A model generated the notes under the pieces. The model made no database searches, had not been told where the DNA came from, and worked only from the letters and a program-made list of their open reading frames with translations. A stretch of DNA of 16,676 nt from Clostridiales bacterium (lineage in GTDB: Bacteria > Bacillota > Clostridia > Peptostreptococcales > NVVX01). How positions within the stretch are numbered: the stretch's first letter is position 1; every line of letters begins with the position of its first letter. The stretch lies in contig JAJOKQ010000033.1 in NCBI GenBank assembly GCA_021129785.1, positions 1-16,676 of the forward strand, written 5' to 3'. A program made the position numbers and the translations under genes. Shown in pieces: positions 1 to 6,695 of the stretch.

Positions 1-178
1 GTCTTTCCTCTATTTTCAAATGTGAAATCGCTGCCGCTGCTTCGCCAATCCTAATATCAATCACATGCACTAACACTATTTCTTTCAAACCCATAACACG
101 AAATTCATTTATACAGTTTAGCAGCAGATTAGAATGAGATGAAAAATCCAACGCAATTAGTATTTTTTCTGTAAACAT
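1..178 (-). CDS. Universal stress protein (UspA family), N-terminal part; gene runs off the left edge
   Basis: The reverse strand from an ATG at 176-178 encodes an N-terminus beginning MFTEKILIALDFSSHSN, followed about 20 residues later by LKEIVLVHVIDIR. This beta1 (KILIALDFS) and beta2 (IVLVHV) pattern is typical of the UspA-like Rossmann fold. About 59 residues are present; the C-terminal part with the ATP-binding G-rich motif lies outside the window. A Shine-Dalgarno sequence (GAGAGGAC) lies about 7 nt upstream of the ATG, which supports this start. The gene is transcribed away from nhaC across a 344-bp gap. Usp proteins are cytoplasmic stress-related nucleotide binders. When beside transporter genes they are often thought to act with them, but no partner can be assigned here. 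Family call likely; exact role unknown. Confidence 0.75.
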   Translation of the reverse strand, partial: MFTEKILIALDFSSHSNLLLNCINEFRVMGLKEIVLVHVIDIRIGEAAAAISHLKIEER

Positions 179-388
179 ACAATCAGTCCTCTCATGTTTC
201 ATTTTGATAAACATTTACTTAACAATAGCTAAGCCTCTAGTAAAGTGCTCCGAATTGAATTATTTACAATTAATCCCTTATTTAACACTCAATTATCTCA
301 TGTTAGCTATATTTATTCCCAATTTCTACTGCTCTTAAGCAACTTTTCTTCGCCATATAATTTAATTTTTATAAATAAGTAAGTTTAT

Positions 389-417
389 TTGAATTTTCAG
401 AATGTTTGTGGTATGCT
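389..417 (+). promoter_or_regulatory. Candidate sigma-A promoter of nhaC
   Basis: TTGAAT at 389-394 and TATGCT at 412-417 are separated by 17 bp, and TGG directly before the second hexamer makes an extended -10. Transcription would start near 424. A perfect TATAAT at 425-430 is an alternative -10 but has no good -35, and its start would cut off the base of the folded leader at 431-496. Confidence 0.45.
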
Positions 418-430
418 GTTCTTATATAAT

Positions 431-496
431 GTGCTAGCTGTTCTACCCTCAAGTAAAGGATATCAGGCAATGTATACCTATTGGAATTGTTAGTAC
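431..496 (+). promoter_or_regulatory. Structured 5' leader of nhaC (candidate cis-regulatory RNA)
   Basis: Bases 431-445 can pair with 482-496 in 14 of 15 positions (one U-U mismatch, four G-U pairs). The 36-nt interior can form two three-pair stems, 447-449 with 457-459 and 465-467 with 477-479, giving a three-way-junction shape. The element ends 13 nt before the nhaC Shine-Dalgarno (GGAGG, 510-514). CCTC at 447-450 could alternatively pair with GAGG at 511-514, which would be a simple way to hide the ribosome site. It does not match the purine, preQ1, T-box or guanidine-I consensus sequences as I recall them. Whether it belongs to a known Na+-sensing riboswitch class cannot be judged by eye. 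Confidence 0.4.
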
Positions 497-522
497 ATGA
501 AACTTAAAAGGAGGATTATTTA

Positions 523-1926
523 ATGAAATCGAAAAAAGAAGCTACGTTGTTACATGTATTAATTGTTATGTTGTCACTAATTGTATTTCTTTTTGTAGGA
601 ATAACGCAATATGATTTATGTCCTCATATTTTAATAATACTCTCAGCAATTGTCGCAGGCATAGTCGGTATATTCATGCTCAATTGCACATGGGGTGAAA
701 TCGAAAGAGAAATTGTCAAATCAATAGGTTCAGGTATGGGTGCAATACTCATATTAATGATTATTGGTACCGTAATAGGAACTTGGATGTTAAGCGGTAC
801 TGTTCCTGCTATGATTTACTATGGGCTACAAATTCTCAGCCCGGCAATTTTCTTAATTGCGGCGTGCCTTATTTGTGCTGTTGTATCTTTGACCACAGGT
901 AGCTCATGGACTACTGCAGGTACCGTAGGTCTTGCACTTATGGGAATTGCATCAGGTTTAGGCGTACCACCTGGGATGGCAGCAGGCGCAGTTGTTTCTG
1001 GTGCATATTTTGGAGATAAACTATCTCCATTATCTGACACAACAAACCTTGCACCTGCAGCAGCTGGGACCACTTTGTATCCGCATATCAAAAGCATGCT
1101 ATATACAACGCTGCCAGCTCTAGTAATAGCACTTATCCTTTACGGAATTCTAGGAATCAGATTTACCGATAATCAACTTGATTACTCAAGAGTTAACATT
1201 ATAATAGATACATTAAGCAACTCTTTTGTCATTACACCTTGGTTATTGCTTCCACCTTTATTAGTAATCATACTGGTTCTGCTTAAAATCCCTGCACTTC
1301 CTGGTCTACTCGCGGGTTCTATTTTTGGGGGAGCTATTGCAGCTATCTTCCAAGGAGCAGGAATTGGCGATATTATCGGGGCCGCTCATTATGGCTTTTC
1401 AATTGAAACTGGAGTTGAGTTAGTAGATAAATTGTTAAACCGCGGTGGCTTAGATGGAATGATGTGGACTATTTCACTAATTATTTGTGCTTTTGCATTT
1501 GGAGGAGTTCTTAAAGCTACTGGCATATTAGATGCAGTAGGGAAATCAATATTAAAAATGGCGACAAGCACAGGATCTTTGGTATTAGCTACTGTTTTAA
1601 CTTGTATTGCAACAAATATGATGTCTGCTGATCAATATATCGCCATTGTTGTTCCTGGCGAAATATTTAAGGATGCATATAAGGAAAGAGGAATAAATGC
1701 AACTGTACTCTCAAGAGTTTTAGAGAGTAGCGCTACTATGACTTCCTCATTCTTCTTCTGGAATACTTGCGGTGCTTTCATGATGGCAGCTTTAGGAGTA
1801 AGCCCATTATTATACGTTCCGTTCGCATTTGTTAATTGGCTTTCTCCAATTATTGAAGTTATATATGCATACCTTGGATTTGCCATCTTCCCACTTGATG
1901 AAGAACAGGCTTCGACTACGGCATAA
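523..1926 (+). CDS. nhaC: Na+/H+ antiporter, NhaC family
   Basis: The 467-residue polytopic inner-membrane protein exchanges Na+ for H+ and would serve sodium and pH homeostasis. Hydrophobic segments fill almost the whole chain. Family hallmarks are GSSWTTAGT (residues 126-134), GDKLSPLSDTTNLAP (164-178, the conserved ion-path signature), SADQYIAIVVPG (from 368) and WNTCG (413-417). Length is normal for NhaC. The ATG is preceded by a near-perfect AAAGGAGG site, so the start is secure. The gene stands alone, divergent from the Usp gene, and ends in a strong bidirectional terminator. Its leader is predicted to be structured. The substrate could also be a related exchange such as malate-Na+/lactate-H+ (MleN-type relatives), so antiporter is firm and the exact ions are inferred. 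Confidence 0.9.
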   Translation: MKSKKEATLLHVLIVMLSLIVFLFVGITQYDLCPHILIILSAIVAGIVGIFMLNCTWGEIEREIVKSIGSGMGAILILMIIGTVIGTWMLSGTVPAMIYYGLQILSPAIFLIAACLICAVVSLTTGSSWTTAGTVGLALMGIASGLGVPPGMAAGAVVSGAYFGDKLSPLSDTTNLAPAAAGTTLYPHIKSMLYTTLPALVIALILYGILGIRFTDNQLDYSRVNIIIDTLSNSFVITPWLLLPPLLVIILVLLKIPALPGLLAGSIFGGAIAAIFQGAGIGDIIGAAHYGFSIETGVELVDKLLNRGGLDGMMWTISLIICAFAFGGVLKATGILDAVGKSILKMATSTGSLVLATVLTCIATNMMSADQYIAIVVPGEIFKDAYKERGINATVLSRVLESSATMTSSFFFWNTCGAFMMAALGVSPLLYVPFAFVNWLSPIIEVIYAYLGFAIFPLDEEQASTTA

Positions 1927-1967
1927 ATTTATATAACTTAATTTTACAATTTGTTATTCAATCTAAT

Positions 1968-2002
1968 AAAGAGCATCCCTGTTTCAACTCAGGATGCTCT
2001 TT
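1968..2002. terminator. Bidirectional rho-independent terminator between nhaC and phoU
   Basis: Perfect 11-bp inverted repeat: AAAGAGCATCC at 1968-1978 and GGATGCTCTTT at 1992-2002, with a 13-nt loop. The arms end in A and T tracts on both sides. It lies between convergent genes and can serve both. Confidence 0.85.
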
Positions 2003-2049
2003 GTATTTAGTCTTTTTGCCCTCCATTTAACATCTTAACCTAACAATCG

Positions 2050-2700
2050 TTAATTTATTTCTGCCAACTCACCAGTAACCATGTAAATAACTCTCTCACA
2101 AATATTAGTAGAGTGGTCTGCTATTCGTTCTAAATATCTCCCTATAAAAATTAAATTGGTTGCTTGTTCAACAATTTTTTTATCTTGAATCATTTTCTTC
2201 ATTAGTTCAATGTATATCTGTTCATATAAATCATCTATCTGGTCATCATCTAGCGCAATTTTTTTCGCCAATTCTATGTCTCTGCTTGTAAAAGCATTCA
2301 AACTACTATGCACCATCTCTTGCGTTAATTTAGCCATTTTAGGTATATCTATAAGCGGCTTTACAAATGGCTCATTTCCAATCTTAAATACAACTCTAGA
2401 AATATTTACTGCATGATCACCCATTCTTTCAAGATCTGTAATAATTTTTAGTATTGTAGCAATCACACGTAAATCTTTAGCCATTGGTTGTTGTAGCACA
2501 ATCAAATTCATACACTTATCCTCTATTTTTAATTCCATGATATCAATTTTATCATCCATGCTGTCGATTCTTTCAGCCAACTCTAAATCCTGATTAATCA
2601 AAGCATTTACTGAGCATTCAATTATTTCTTGTACCATTGTTCCCATTTTTAACAACAATATATTCAATTCTTGAAGCTGTTGTTCGAACACATTTCTCAT
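2050..2700 (-). CDS. phoU: Phosphate uptake regulator PhoU
   Basis: PhoU is a cytoplasmic all-helical protein that restrains PstSCAB transport and couples it to the PhoR/PhoP two-component system. The 216-residue product has two tandem three-helix PhoU repeats. Each carries the metal-binding signature: DLERMGDHAVNIS at 89-101 and YLERIADHSTNICE at 189-202. The reading frame stays open another 33 codons upstream, but the start at 2700 (MRNVFEQQL) matches the family N-terminus and has GGGGAGGT just upstream. The longer form would overlap pstB. It sits 16 nt after pstB as last gene of the pst operon, the usual place, and is followed by the terminator at 1968-2002. Confidence 0.93.
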   Translation of the reverse strand: MRNVFEQQLQELNILLLKMGTMVQEIIECSVNALINQDLELAERIDSMDDKIDIMELKIEDKCMNLIVLQQPMAKDLRVIATILKIITDLERMGDHAVNISRVVFKIGNEPFVKPLIDIPKMAKLTQEMVHSSLNAFTSRDIELAKKIALDDDQIDDLYEQIYIELMKKMIQDKKIVEQATNLIFIGRYLERIADHSTNICERVIYMVTGELAEIN

Positions 2701-2716
2701 GTTATACCTCCCCATA

Positions 2717-3469
2717 TTATCCAAATCGTCCTGTGATATAGTCTTCCGTCCTCTTATCCTTTGGAGTTGTAAAAACTTCTTTAGTCTTCCCCGTTTCAAC
2801 TATTTCACCCATTAGAAAAAATGCTGTTTTGTCAGAAATCCTTGCAGCTTGTTGCATTGAGTGTGTTACTATTATTATAGCATAATCCTTCTTTAATTGA
2901 CTAATAAGTTCTTCAATCCTGCCAGTGGCAATTGGATCTAACGAAGCAGTAGGCTCATCCATCAATAATACTTCTGGCTCCATCGCTAGCGCTCTTGCGA
3001 TACACAATCTTTGCTGTTGTCCACCAGATAGACTCAGTGCAGGCTTGTTAAGTCTGTCTTCTACTTCTTCCCATATTGCTGCTTTTTTCAAACTTCTCTC
3101 CACAATTTCATCTAGTTGATTCTTTGCTTTAATTCCATACCTTCTTGGTCCATACGCAACATTTTCGTAAATTGATTTCAGGAAAGGATTCGGCTTTTGA
3201 AACACCATACCTACCCTTCTTCTAAGCGCAGCAACGTCGACATCTTTATTATAAATATCTTGGTCCTCCAGCATAACAAGTCCTTCAATTTTCACATCAT
3301 CTATCAAATCGTTCATGCGATTAATTGTTCTTAAAAATGTGGATTTTCCACATCCAGAAGGTCCAATTAATGCAGTTACTTCCTTATCTTCTATATCCAA
3401 CGAAATATTTTTTAGCGCATGAAATTCTTCGTAGTATAAATTCAAATCTGAAATTGTAACTTTTAACAT
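2717..3469 (-). CDS. pstB: Phosphate ABC transporter ATP-binding protein PstB
   Basis: PstB is the cytoplasmic ATPase that powers phosphate import through PstC and PstA. Its 250 residues contain every expected element: Walker A GPSGCGKST (36-44), Q-loop in VFQKPNPF (89-96), signature LSGGQQQR (147-154), Walker B VLLMDEP (167-173), D-loop SLD (176-178) and H-loop H203. The VFQKPNPF stretch is typical of PstB rather than other ABC ATPases. The ATG follows a good AGGAGGG site. The gene lies 63 nt downstream of pstA and 16 nt upstream of phoU, so it belongs to the same transcript. Confidence 0.97.
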   Translation of the reverse strand: MLKVTISDLNLYYEEFHALKNISLDIEDKEVTALIGPSGCGKSTFLRTINRMNDLIDDVKIEGLVMLEDQDIYNKDVDVAALRRRVGMVFQKPNPFLKSIYENVAYGPRRYGIKAKNQLDEIVERSLKKAAIWEEVEDRLNKPALSLSGGQQQRLCIARALAMEPEVLLMDEPTASLDPIATGRIEELISQLKKDYAIIIVTHSMQQAARISDKTAFFLMGEIVETGKTKEVFTTPKDKRTEDYITGRFG

Positions 3470-3532
3470 AACATCCCTCCTCTAATTTTTGCTACCCCTG
3501 TTAATCTAGCTCTTAGCTCTAAACACCTCTTG

Positions 3533-4378
3533 TTATGCTCTATTAGCAAGTTTATATTTTATTCTAATAACCGTTGCTGCAAAAAAGAATATTCCTACAA
3601 CTCCTAGTAAAACTAGAGCCGTTCCATTTTTGATTGCATCAGGCATTCCTGGCACTTGCGAGGATATAATATATAAATGATACGAGAGAACCATGGCTTG
3701 GTCCATTATTGAATCTGGTAGCCTTGGCAAGAAGAATGCTGCTACGGTAAGTAGTATCGCAGCCGTTTCTCCTGCTGCACGTCCAATTCCTAAAATAGCA
3801 CCTGTAATAATCCCTGGCATCGCCGCAGGTAAAACAATTTTGTAAATCGTCTGCCATTTAGTTGCACCCAAAGCTAAGGATGCCTCCCTGTATATATTAG
3901 GAACACTTTTAATAGCAGCTTCAGATGATTTTATTATTATTGGCAGTATTAAACAAGAAAGAGTAAGTGATCCTGACAAAATTGAAGAACCGAAACCTAA
4001 TAAAAGTACAAACAAACCTAGACCAAACAACCCATACACAACAGATGGAACACCTGCAAGATTTAGTATCGCTAAACTAATTAACTTCGTCAATACATTT
4101 TTCTTTGCATATTCAACTAAATAAATAGCAGTGCCTACTCCCAGTGGTAATGCAAACACTATCGTTCCTACTATTAGACTCATAGTTCCTATAATTGCTG
4201 GGAAAATACCTCCTTCTGTCATTCCTTTTGTTGGGGACCCAAAGATAAATTCTAAACTAATAGTGCCAATCCCATTGTATATAATATACGAAAAGATAAA
4301 TAGCGCAGGGATTATGACACACATAGTAATCAAAGCTAAGATTGTGAATGCAAATTTTTCCTTGAATTTCTTGCCCAT
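3533..4378 (-). CDS. pstA: Phosphate ABC transporter permease PstA
   Basis: PstA is one of the two membrane channel subunits of the PstSCAB importer. The 281-residue protein has about six hydrophobic segments. The ABC permease coupling loop (EAA region) reads REASLALGATKWQTIYKIVLP, roughly residues 164-183, where the PstB ATPase docks. The start ATG directly abuts the pstC stop codon (TAA then ATG, no spacer). The Shine-Dalgarno GGGGGGGAGG therefore lies inside the last codons of pstC, which suggests translational coupling and a balanced PstC:PstA ratio. Confidence 0.95.
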   Translation of the reverse strand: MGKKFKEKFAFTILALITMCVIIPALFIFSYIIYNGIGTISLEFIFGSPTKGMTEGGIFPAIIGTMSLIVGTIVFALPLGVGTAIYLVEYAKKNVLTKLISLAILNLAGVPSVVYGLFGLGLFVLLLGFGSSILSGSLTLSCLILPIIIKSSEAAIKSVPNIYREASLALGATKWQTIYKIVLPAAMPGIITGAILGIGRAAGETAAILLTVAAFFLPRLPDSIMDQAMVLSYHLYIISSQVPGMPDAIKNGTALVLLGVVGIFFFAATVIRIKYKLANRA

Positions 4379-5320
4379 TTACCTCCCCCCCTTCTTTCCG
4401 CGTGTTACAACATAATCTGCAATTGTATTTATCACTGTTGTCATAAATAATAGCATGCTTCCAATAGCGAACAGTGCAAAGTAGTGAGTGTCATTTCTCA
4501 CTGTATCACCCATTTCTGCTGCTATTGTCGCAGTCATAGTTCTTACCGATGTAAACATCGTGTCTGGAATTTGAGCAGCGTTTCCTGTAACCATTAAAAC
4601 TGCCATTGTTTCTCCAATTGCTCTCCCTACACCAAGCATAACTGCAGCAATAATTCCTGGTGATGCCGCAGGAACAAGCACGTATCTAATGGTTTCCCAT
4701 TTTGTAGCCCCTAGAGCCAATGATGCGTCCCTATAATCTTTAGGAACAGCTGCTATAGCATCGTCTGAAATACTTATTATTGTTGGTAATGCCATTAATG
4801 AAACTAAAATTGCACCCGTAAAAGCTGTAAATCCTGTTGGTATTGAAAATGTTATTCTCACCCAGTTAGAAAGAACAACTATTCCTAAAAATCCTAACAC
4901 AACAGAAGGTACCGCAGATAAGAATTCTATAATAACTTTTAACACTGTCCTTACTTTTTGCGGCGCAACTTCTGAAATATAAATAGCACTTCCTATCCCT
5001 ATGGGAACTGATATAAGAATAGCTCCCATAGTTACCATCAAGCTTCCAACAACTAATGGCACTGTTCCATATTTAGGATTTGACGAAACGGGAAACCAAC
5101 CGATGCTAGCAAAAAATTCACTAACTGACACCGTAGCAAACACATTTAACCCCGTTGATACTAAATAGTAGAAAATTAGTCCCAGTATAATAATTGCAGT
5201 AGTTCCAATTAAAAATATTGTTTTTTCAATCAAAAACTCTCCTAATCGGTTGCTCCTTTTTAGGTCTTTCCGATGCGAAATTGTCGTTTTACTATATATT
5301 GCTTTTTCAGTGTCACCCAT
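4379..5320 (-). CDS. pstC: Phosphate ABC transporter permease PstC
   Basis: PstC is the partner permease of PstA. The 313-residue form starting at 5320 (MGDTEKAIYSK) has a charged N-terminal stretch, then about six membrane segments. Its EAA-type loop reads YRDASLALGATKWETIRYVLVP, in the same relative position as in PstA. The frame is open 17 codons further upstream to an ATG at 5371, but that site lacks a Shine-Dalgarno, whereas GAGAGGTG precedes 5320, so the shorter start is preferred. A run of seven G bases (4385-4391 on the + strand as C) lies in the last codons and doubles as the pstA ribosome site. The gene follows pstS after a 212-nt gap holding a hairpin and a possible internal promoter. 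Confidence 0.93.
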   Translation of the reverse strand: MGDTEKAIYSKTTISHRKDLKRSNRLGEFLIEKTIFLIGTTAIIILGLIFYYLVSTGLNVFATVSVSEFFASIGWFPVSSNPKYGTVPLVVGSLMVTMGAILISVPIGIGSAIYISEVAPQKVRTVLKVIIEFLSAVPSVVLGFLGIVVLSNWVRITFSIPTGFTAFTGAILVSLMALPTIISISDDAIAAVPKDYRDASLALGATKWETIRYVLVPAASPGIIAAVMLGVGRAIGETMAVLMVTGNAAQIPDTMFTSVRTMTATIAAEMGDTVRNDTHYFALFAIGSMLLFMTTVINTIADYVVTRGKKGGR

Positions 5321-5429
5321 AGCACACCTCTCATTCTTTTCATTCACACACAGCATTCCTCTATTATTCATCTGCGCACAATCTCTCGACCAGCTTGGAA
5401 TCTGTACATATCACTAGCAATAAAACATT

Positions 5430-5458
5430 ATTATACTTGATTACTCAACAATAACCAA
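5430..5458 (-). promoter_or_regulatory. Possible internal promoter for pstCAB-phoU
   Basis: On the reverse strand TTGGTT (5453-5458) and a perfect TATAAT (5430-5435) are spaced 17 bp apart, about 110 bp before pstC. The -35 is weak (TTG only) and lies within the 3' arm of the neighbouring hairpin. It could give basal expression of the membrane components and phoU when the Pho promoter is silent. Confidence 0.3.
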
Positions 5459-5485
5459 AGCTTTACAATAATAACTTTGGCTATT
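5450..5485 (-). other. Intercistronic hairpin between pstS and pstC
   Basis: Reverse-strand RNA pairs 5475-5485 with 5450-5460 over 11 bp with one G-U pair and a 14-nt loop. No U tract follows, so it is not a normal terminator. It lies 48 nt after the pstS stop, a place where such stems often protect the upstream mRNA and give more binding protein than permease. That role is inferred. Confidence 0.45.
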
Positions 5486-5532
5486 GCTATTGTTGTTTCC
5501 ATATATTTCGCAAGTTAAGTTTGCCTATCAAC

Positions 5533-6432
5533 TTATTTAACTGGAATAAATCCTAGATCCTCAACTATAGCTTGCCCTTCTGTACTCATGATAAATTCCA
5601 TAAACATAGCTACTACTCCTTTTGGTTCTCCAGCTACGTAAAAGAACAGCGGTCTAGAAATTGGGTAACTGTCATCATTTACTGTTTTTAGCGAAGGAAG
5701 TACACCTTTAGAAGCATCATCTTTCTTAACTCCAACTGCCTTAATTTCATCTGTTAAATACCCAAGACCGATATAACCAATTCCATTTACGTCTTGCTTT
5801 ATTCCTTCAACTATCCCAACGGTCGATGGCATTAACATTGCATGTTTTGCATATTCTTCTTCATCGAGCACTAGTTCTTGAAAAAATACAAACGTTCCCG
5901 AACTTGAATCTCGTGAGTATATTGTAATATCAGCATCATTTCCACCGAATTCTTTCCAATTTGTAACTTCGCCTGTAAATATTTTTTTCAAGTCCGACAT
6001 CGACAGCTCGCTAACAGGATTGTCATTGCTCACTACTACTGCTATTCCATCTCTTGCAACAACAAACTCTTTTGCTTCTATATTGTTATCTTTGGCTTGT
6101 TCAATTTCTTTATCTTTCATTGCTCTTGAAGCCATAGCGATATCCGCTGTTCCATTAATTAGTGCTGCTACTCCAGTTCCTGAGCCTCCGCCAGTTACCG
6201 CTACATTTGCTTCTGAGTGTTTCTCCATAAAAGATTCAGCCCATCTTTGTCCTAAGTTAACTATTGTATCAGAGCCTTTAACCTGAAGCATCTTGCTAAA
6301 GTCCACATCCGAATTTGATGTTTTTTCTGTTTCTTTAACATTTCCTAACTCTGTTTCTTCCTCGCCTGTACAGCCTACTAACACCATTGCTCCCATCATT
6401 ACTATTAACATTAACAATACAAATTTTTTCAT
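5533..6432 (-). CDS. pstS: Phosphate-binding lipoprotein PstS
   Basis: PstS is the extracytoplasmic phosphate receptor of the Pst importer, anchored to the membrane by a lipid in Gram-positives. The 299-residue precursor starts with MKK, a hydrophobic stretch and the lipobox LVGC, so lipidation is expected at C21. A short acidic/Ser linker follows. The PBP-like fold shows the phosphate-contact segments KGSDTI, GGGSGTG and YSRDSSSGTF. The frame is open to an ATG at 6450, but the Shine-Dalgarno AAAGGGGA lies between that codon and the ATG at 6432, so 6432 is the start. First gene of the operon, downstream of the Pho box. Confidence 0.95.
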   Translation of the reverse strand: MKKFVLLMLIVMMGAMVLVGCTGEEETELGNVKETEKTSNSDVDFSKMLQVKGSDTIVNLGQRWAESFMEKHSEANVAVTGGGSGTGVAALINGTADIAMASRAMKDKEIEQAKDNNIEAKEFVVARDGIAVVVSNDNPVSELSMSDLKKIFTGEVTNWKEFGGNDADITIYSRDSSSGTFVFFQELVLDEEEYAKHAMLMPSTVGIVEGIKQDVNGIGYIGLGYLTDEIKAVGVKKDDASKGVLPSLKTVNDDSYPISRPLFFYVAGEPKGVVAMFMEFIMSTEGQAIVEDLGFIPVK

Positions 6433-6523
6433 TTTTGTTTCCCCTTTCATTTCTTTTTAAATTTCGTTTAATTTCACTTAAGCTTAAAATAGCTTATAAA
6501 TTTTTTACTACCAATTCTCTTTT

Positions 6524-6587
6524 ATTCTACACTCAATTTCTTATGAAAGGTTATGCTTAAGTTAAAGAAATGTTATCTCTATGTTAA
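6524..6587 (-). promoter_or_regulatory. Pho box and promoter of the pst operon
   Basis: Read on the reverse strand, four hexamers TTAACA, ATAACA, TTAACT and ATAACC recur with exactly 5-bp spacers (+ strand positions 6582-6587, 6571-6576, 6560-6565 and 6549-6554), an 11-bp period. This matches the TT(A/T/C)ACA direct-repeat site of Bacillus-type PhoP. TAGAAT at 6524-6529 is a -10 placed 19 bp past the last repeat, so the repeats cover the -35 region as in PhoP-activated promoters. The pst operon is therefore predicted to be induced by phosphate starvation. Confidence 0.85.
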
Positions 6588-6624
6588 TGCTTTTAATTTG
6601 TCAAGATATCACTTTATCAGACAT

Positions 6625-6651
6625 AAGCCTACATCATGAGGACGCAGGCTT
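6625..6651 (-). other. Strong hairpin of unknown role between glycosyltransferase gene and pst promoter
   Basis: Reverse-strand RNA forms an 11-bp stem (6641-6651 with 6625-6635, two G-U pairs) around a 5-nt loop. The G-U pairs become C-A mismatches on the other strand, so it is better as leftward RNA. No U tract follows. It may be a second barrier behind the terminator at 6675-6695, insulating the Pho promoter from read-through. Confidence 0.35.
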
Positions 6652-6668
6652 TCTGCCTAAGTCGTTAT

Positions 6669-6695
6669 AAAAAAAAAGAACATCTACTGTTCTCT
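6669..6695 (-). terminator. Rho-independent terminator of the glycosyltransferase gene
   Basis: Reverse-strand RNA: AGAGAACA, loop GTAGA, TGTTCTTT, giving an 8-bp stem with one G-U pair, running into a stretch of nine T. The left arm is made of the last codons and the stop codon (TAG) lies in the loop, so terminator and coding end overlap. Confidence 0.8.

Noticed and set aside
438..460. Resemblance of the nhaC leader to a preQ1-I riboswitch (CTAGC ... ACCCTC ... AAAGGA)
   Set aside because: The required 5' GAGG arm and the A-rich tail in the right place are missing, and an antiporter is not a usual preQ1 target.
431..496. Purine riboswitch for the three-way junction upstream of nhaC
   Set aside because: Stem lengths, junction sequences and kissing-loop sequences do not fit the conserved purine aptamer.
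2701..2799. Longer PhoU start giving 33 extra N-terminal residues
   Set aside because: It would overlap pstB, lacks a Shine-Dalgarno, and the family N-terminus begins at the ATG at 2700 with a strong site.
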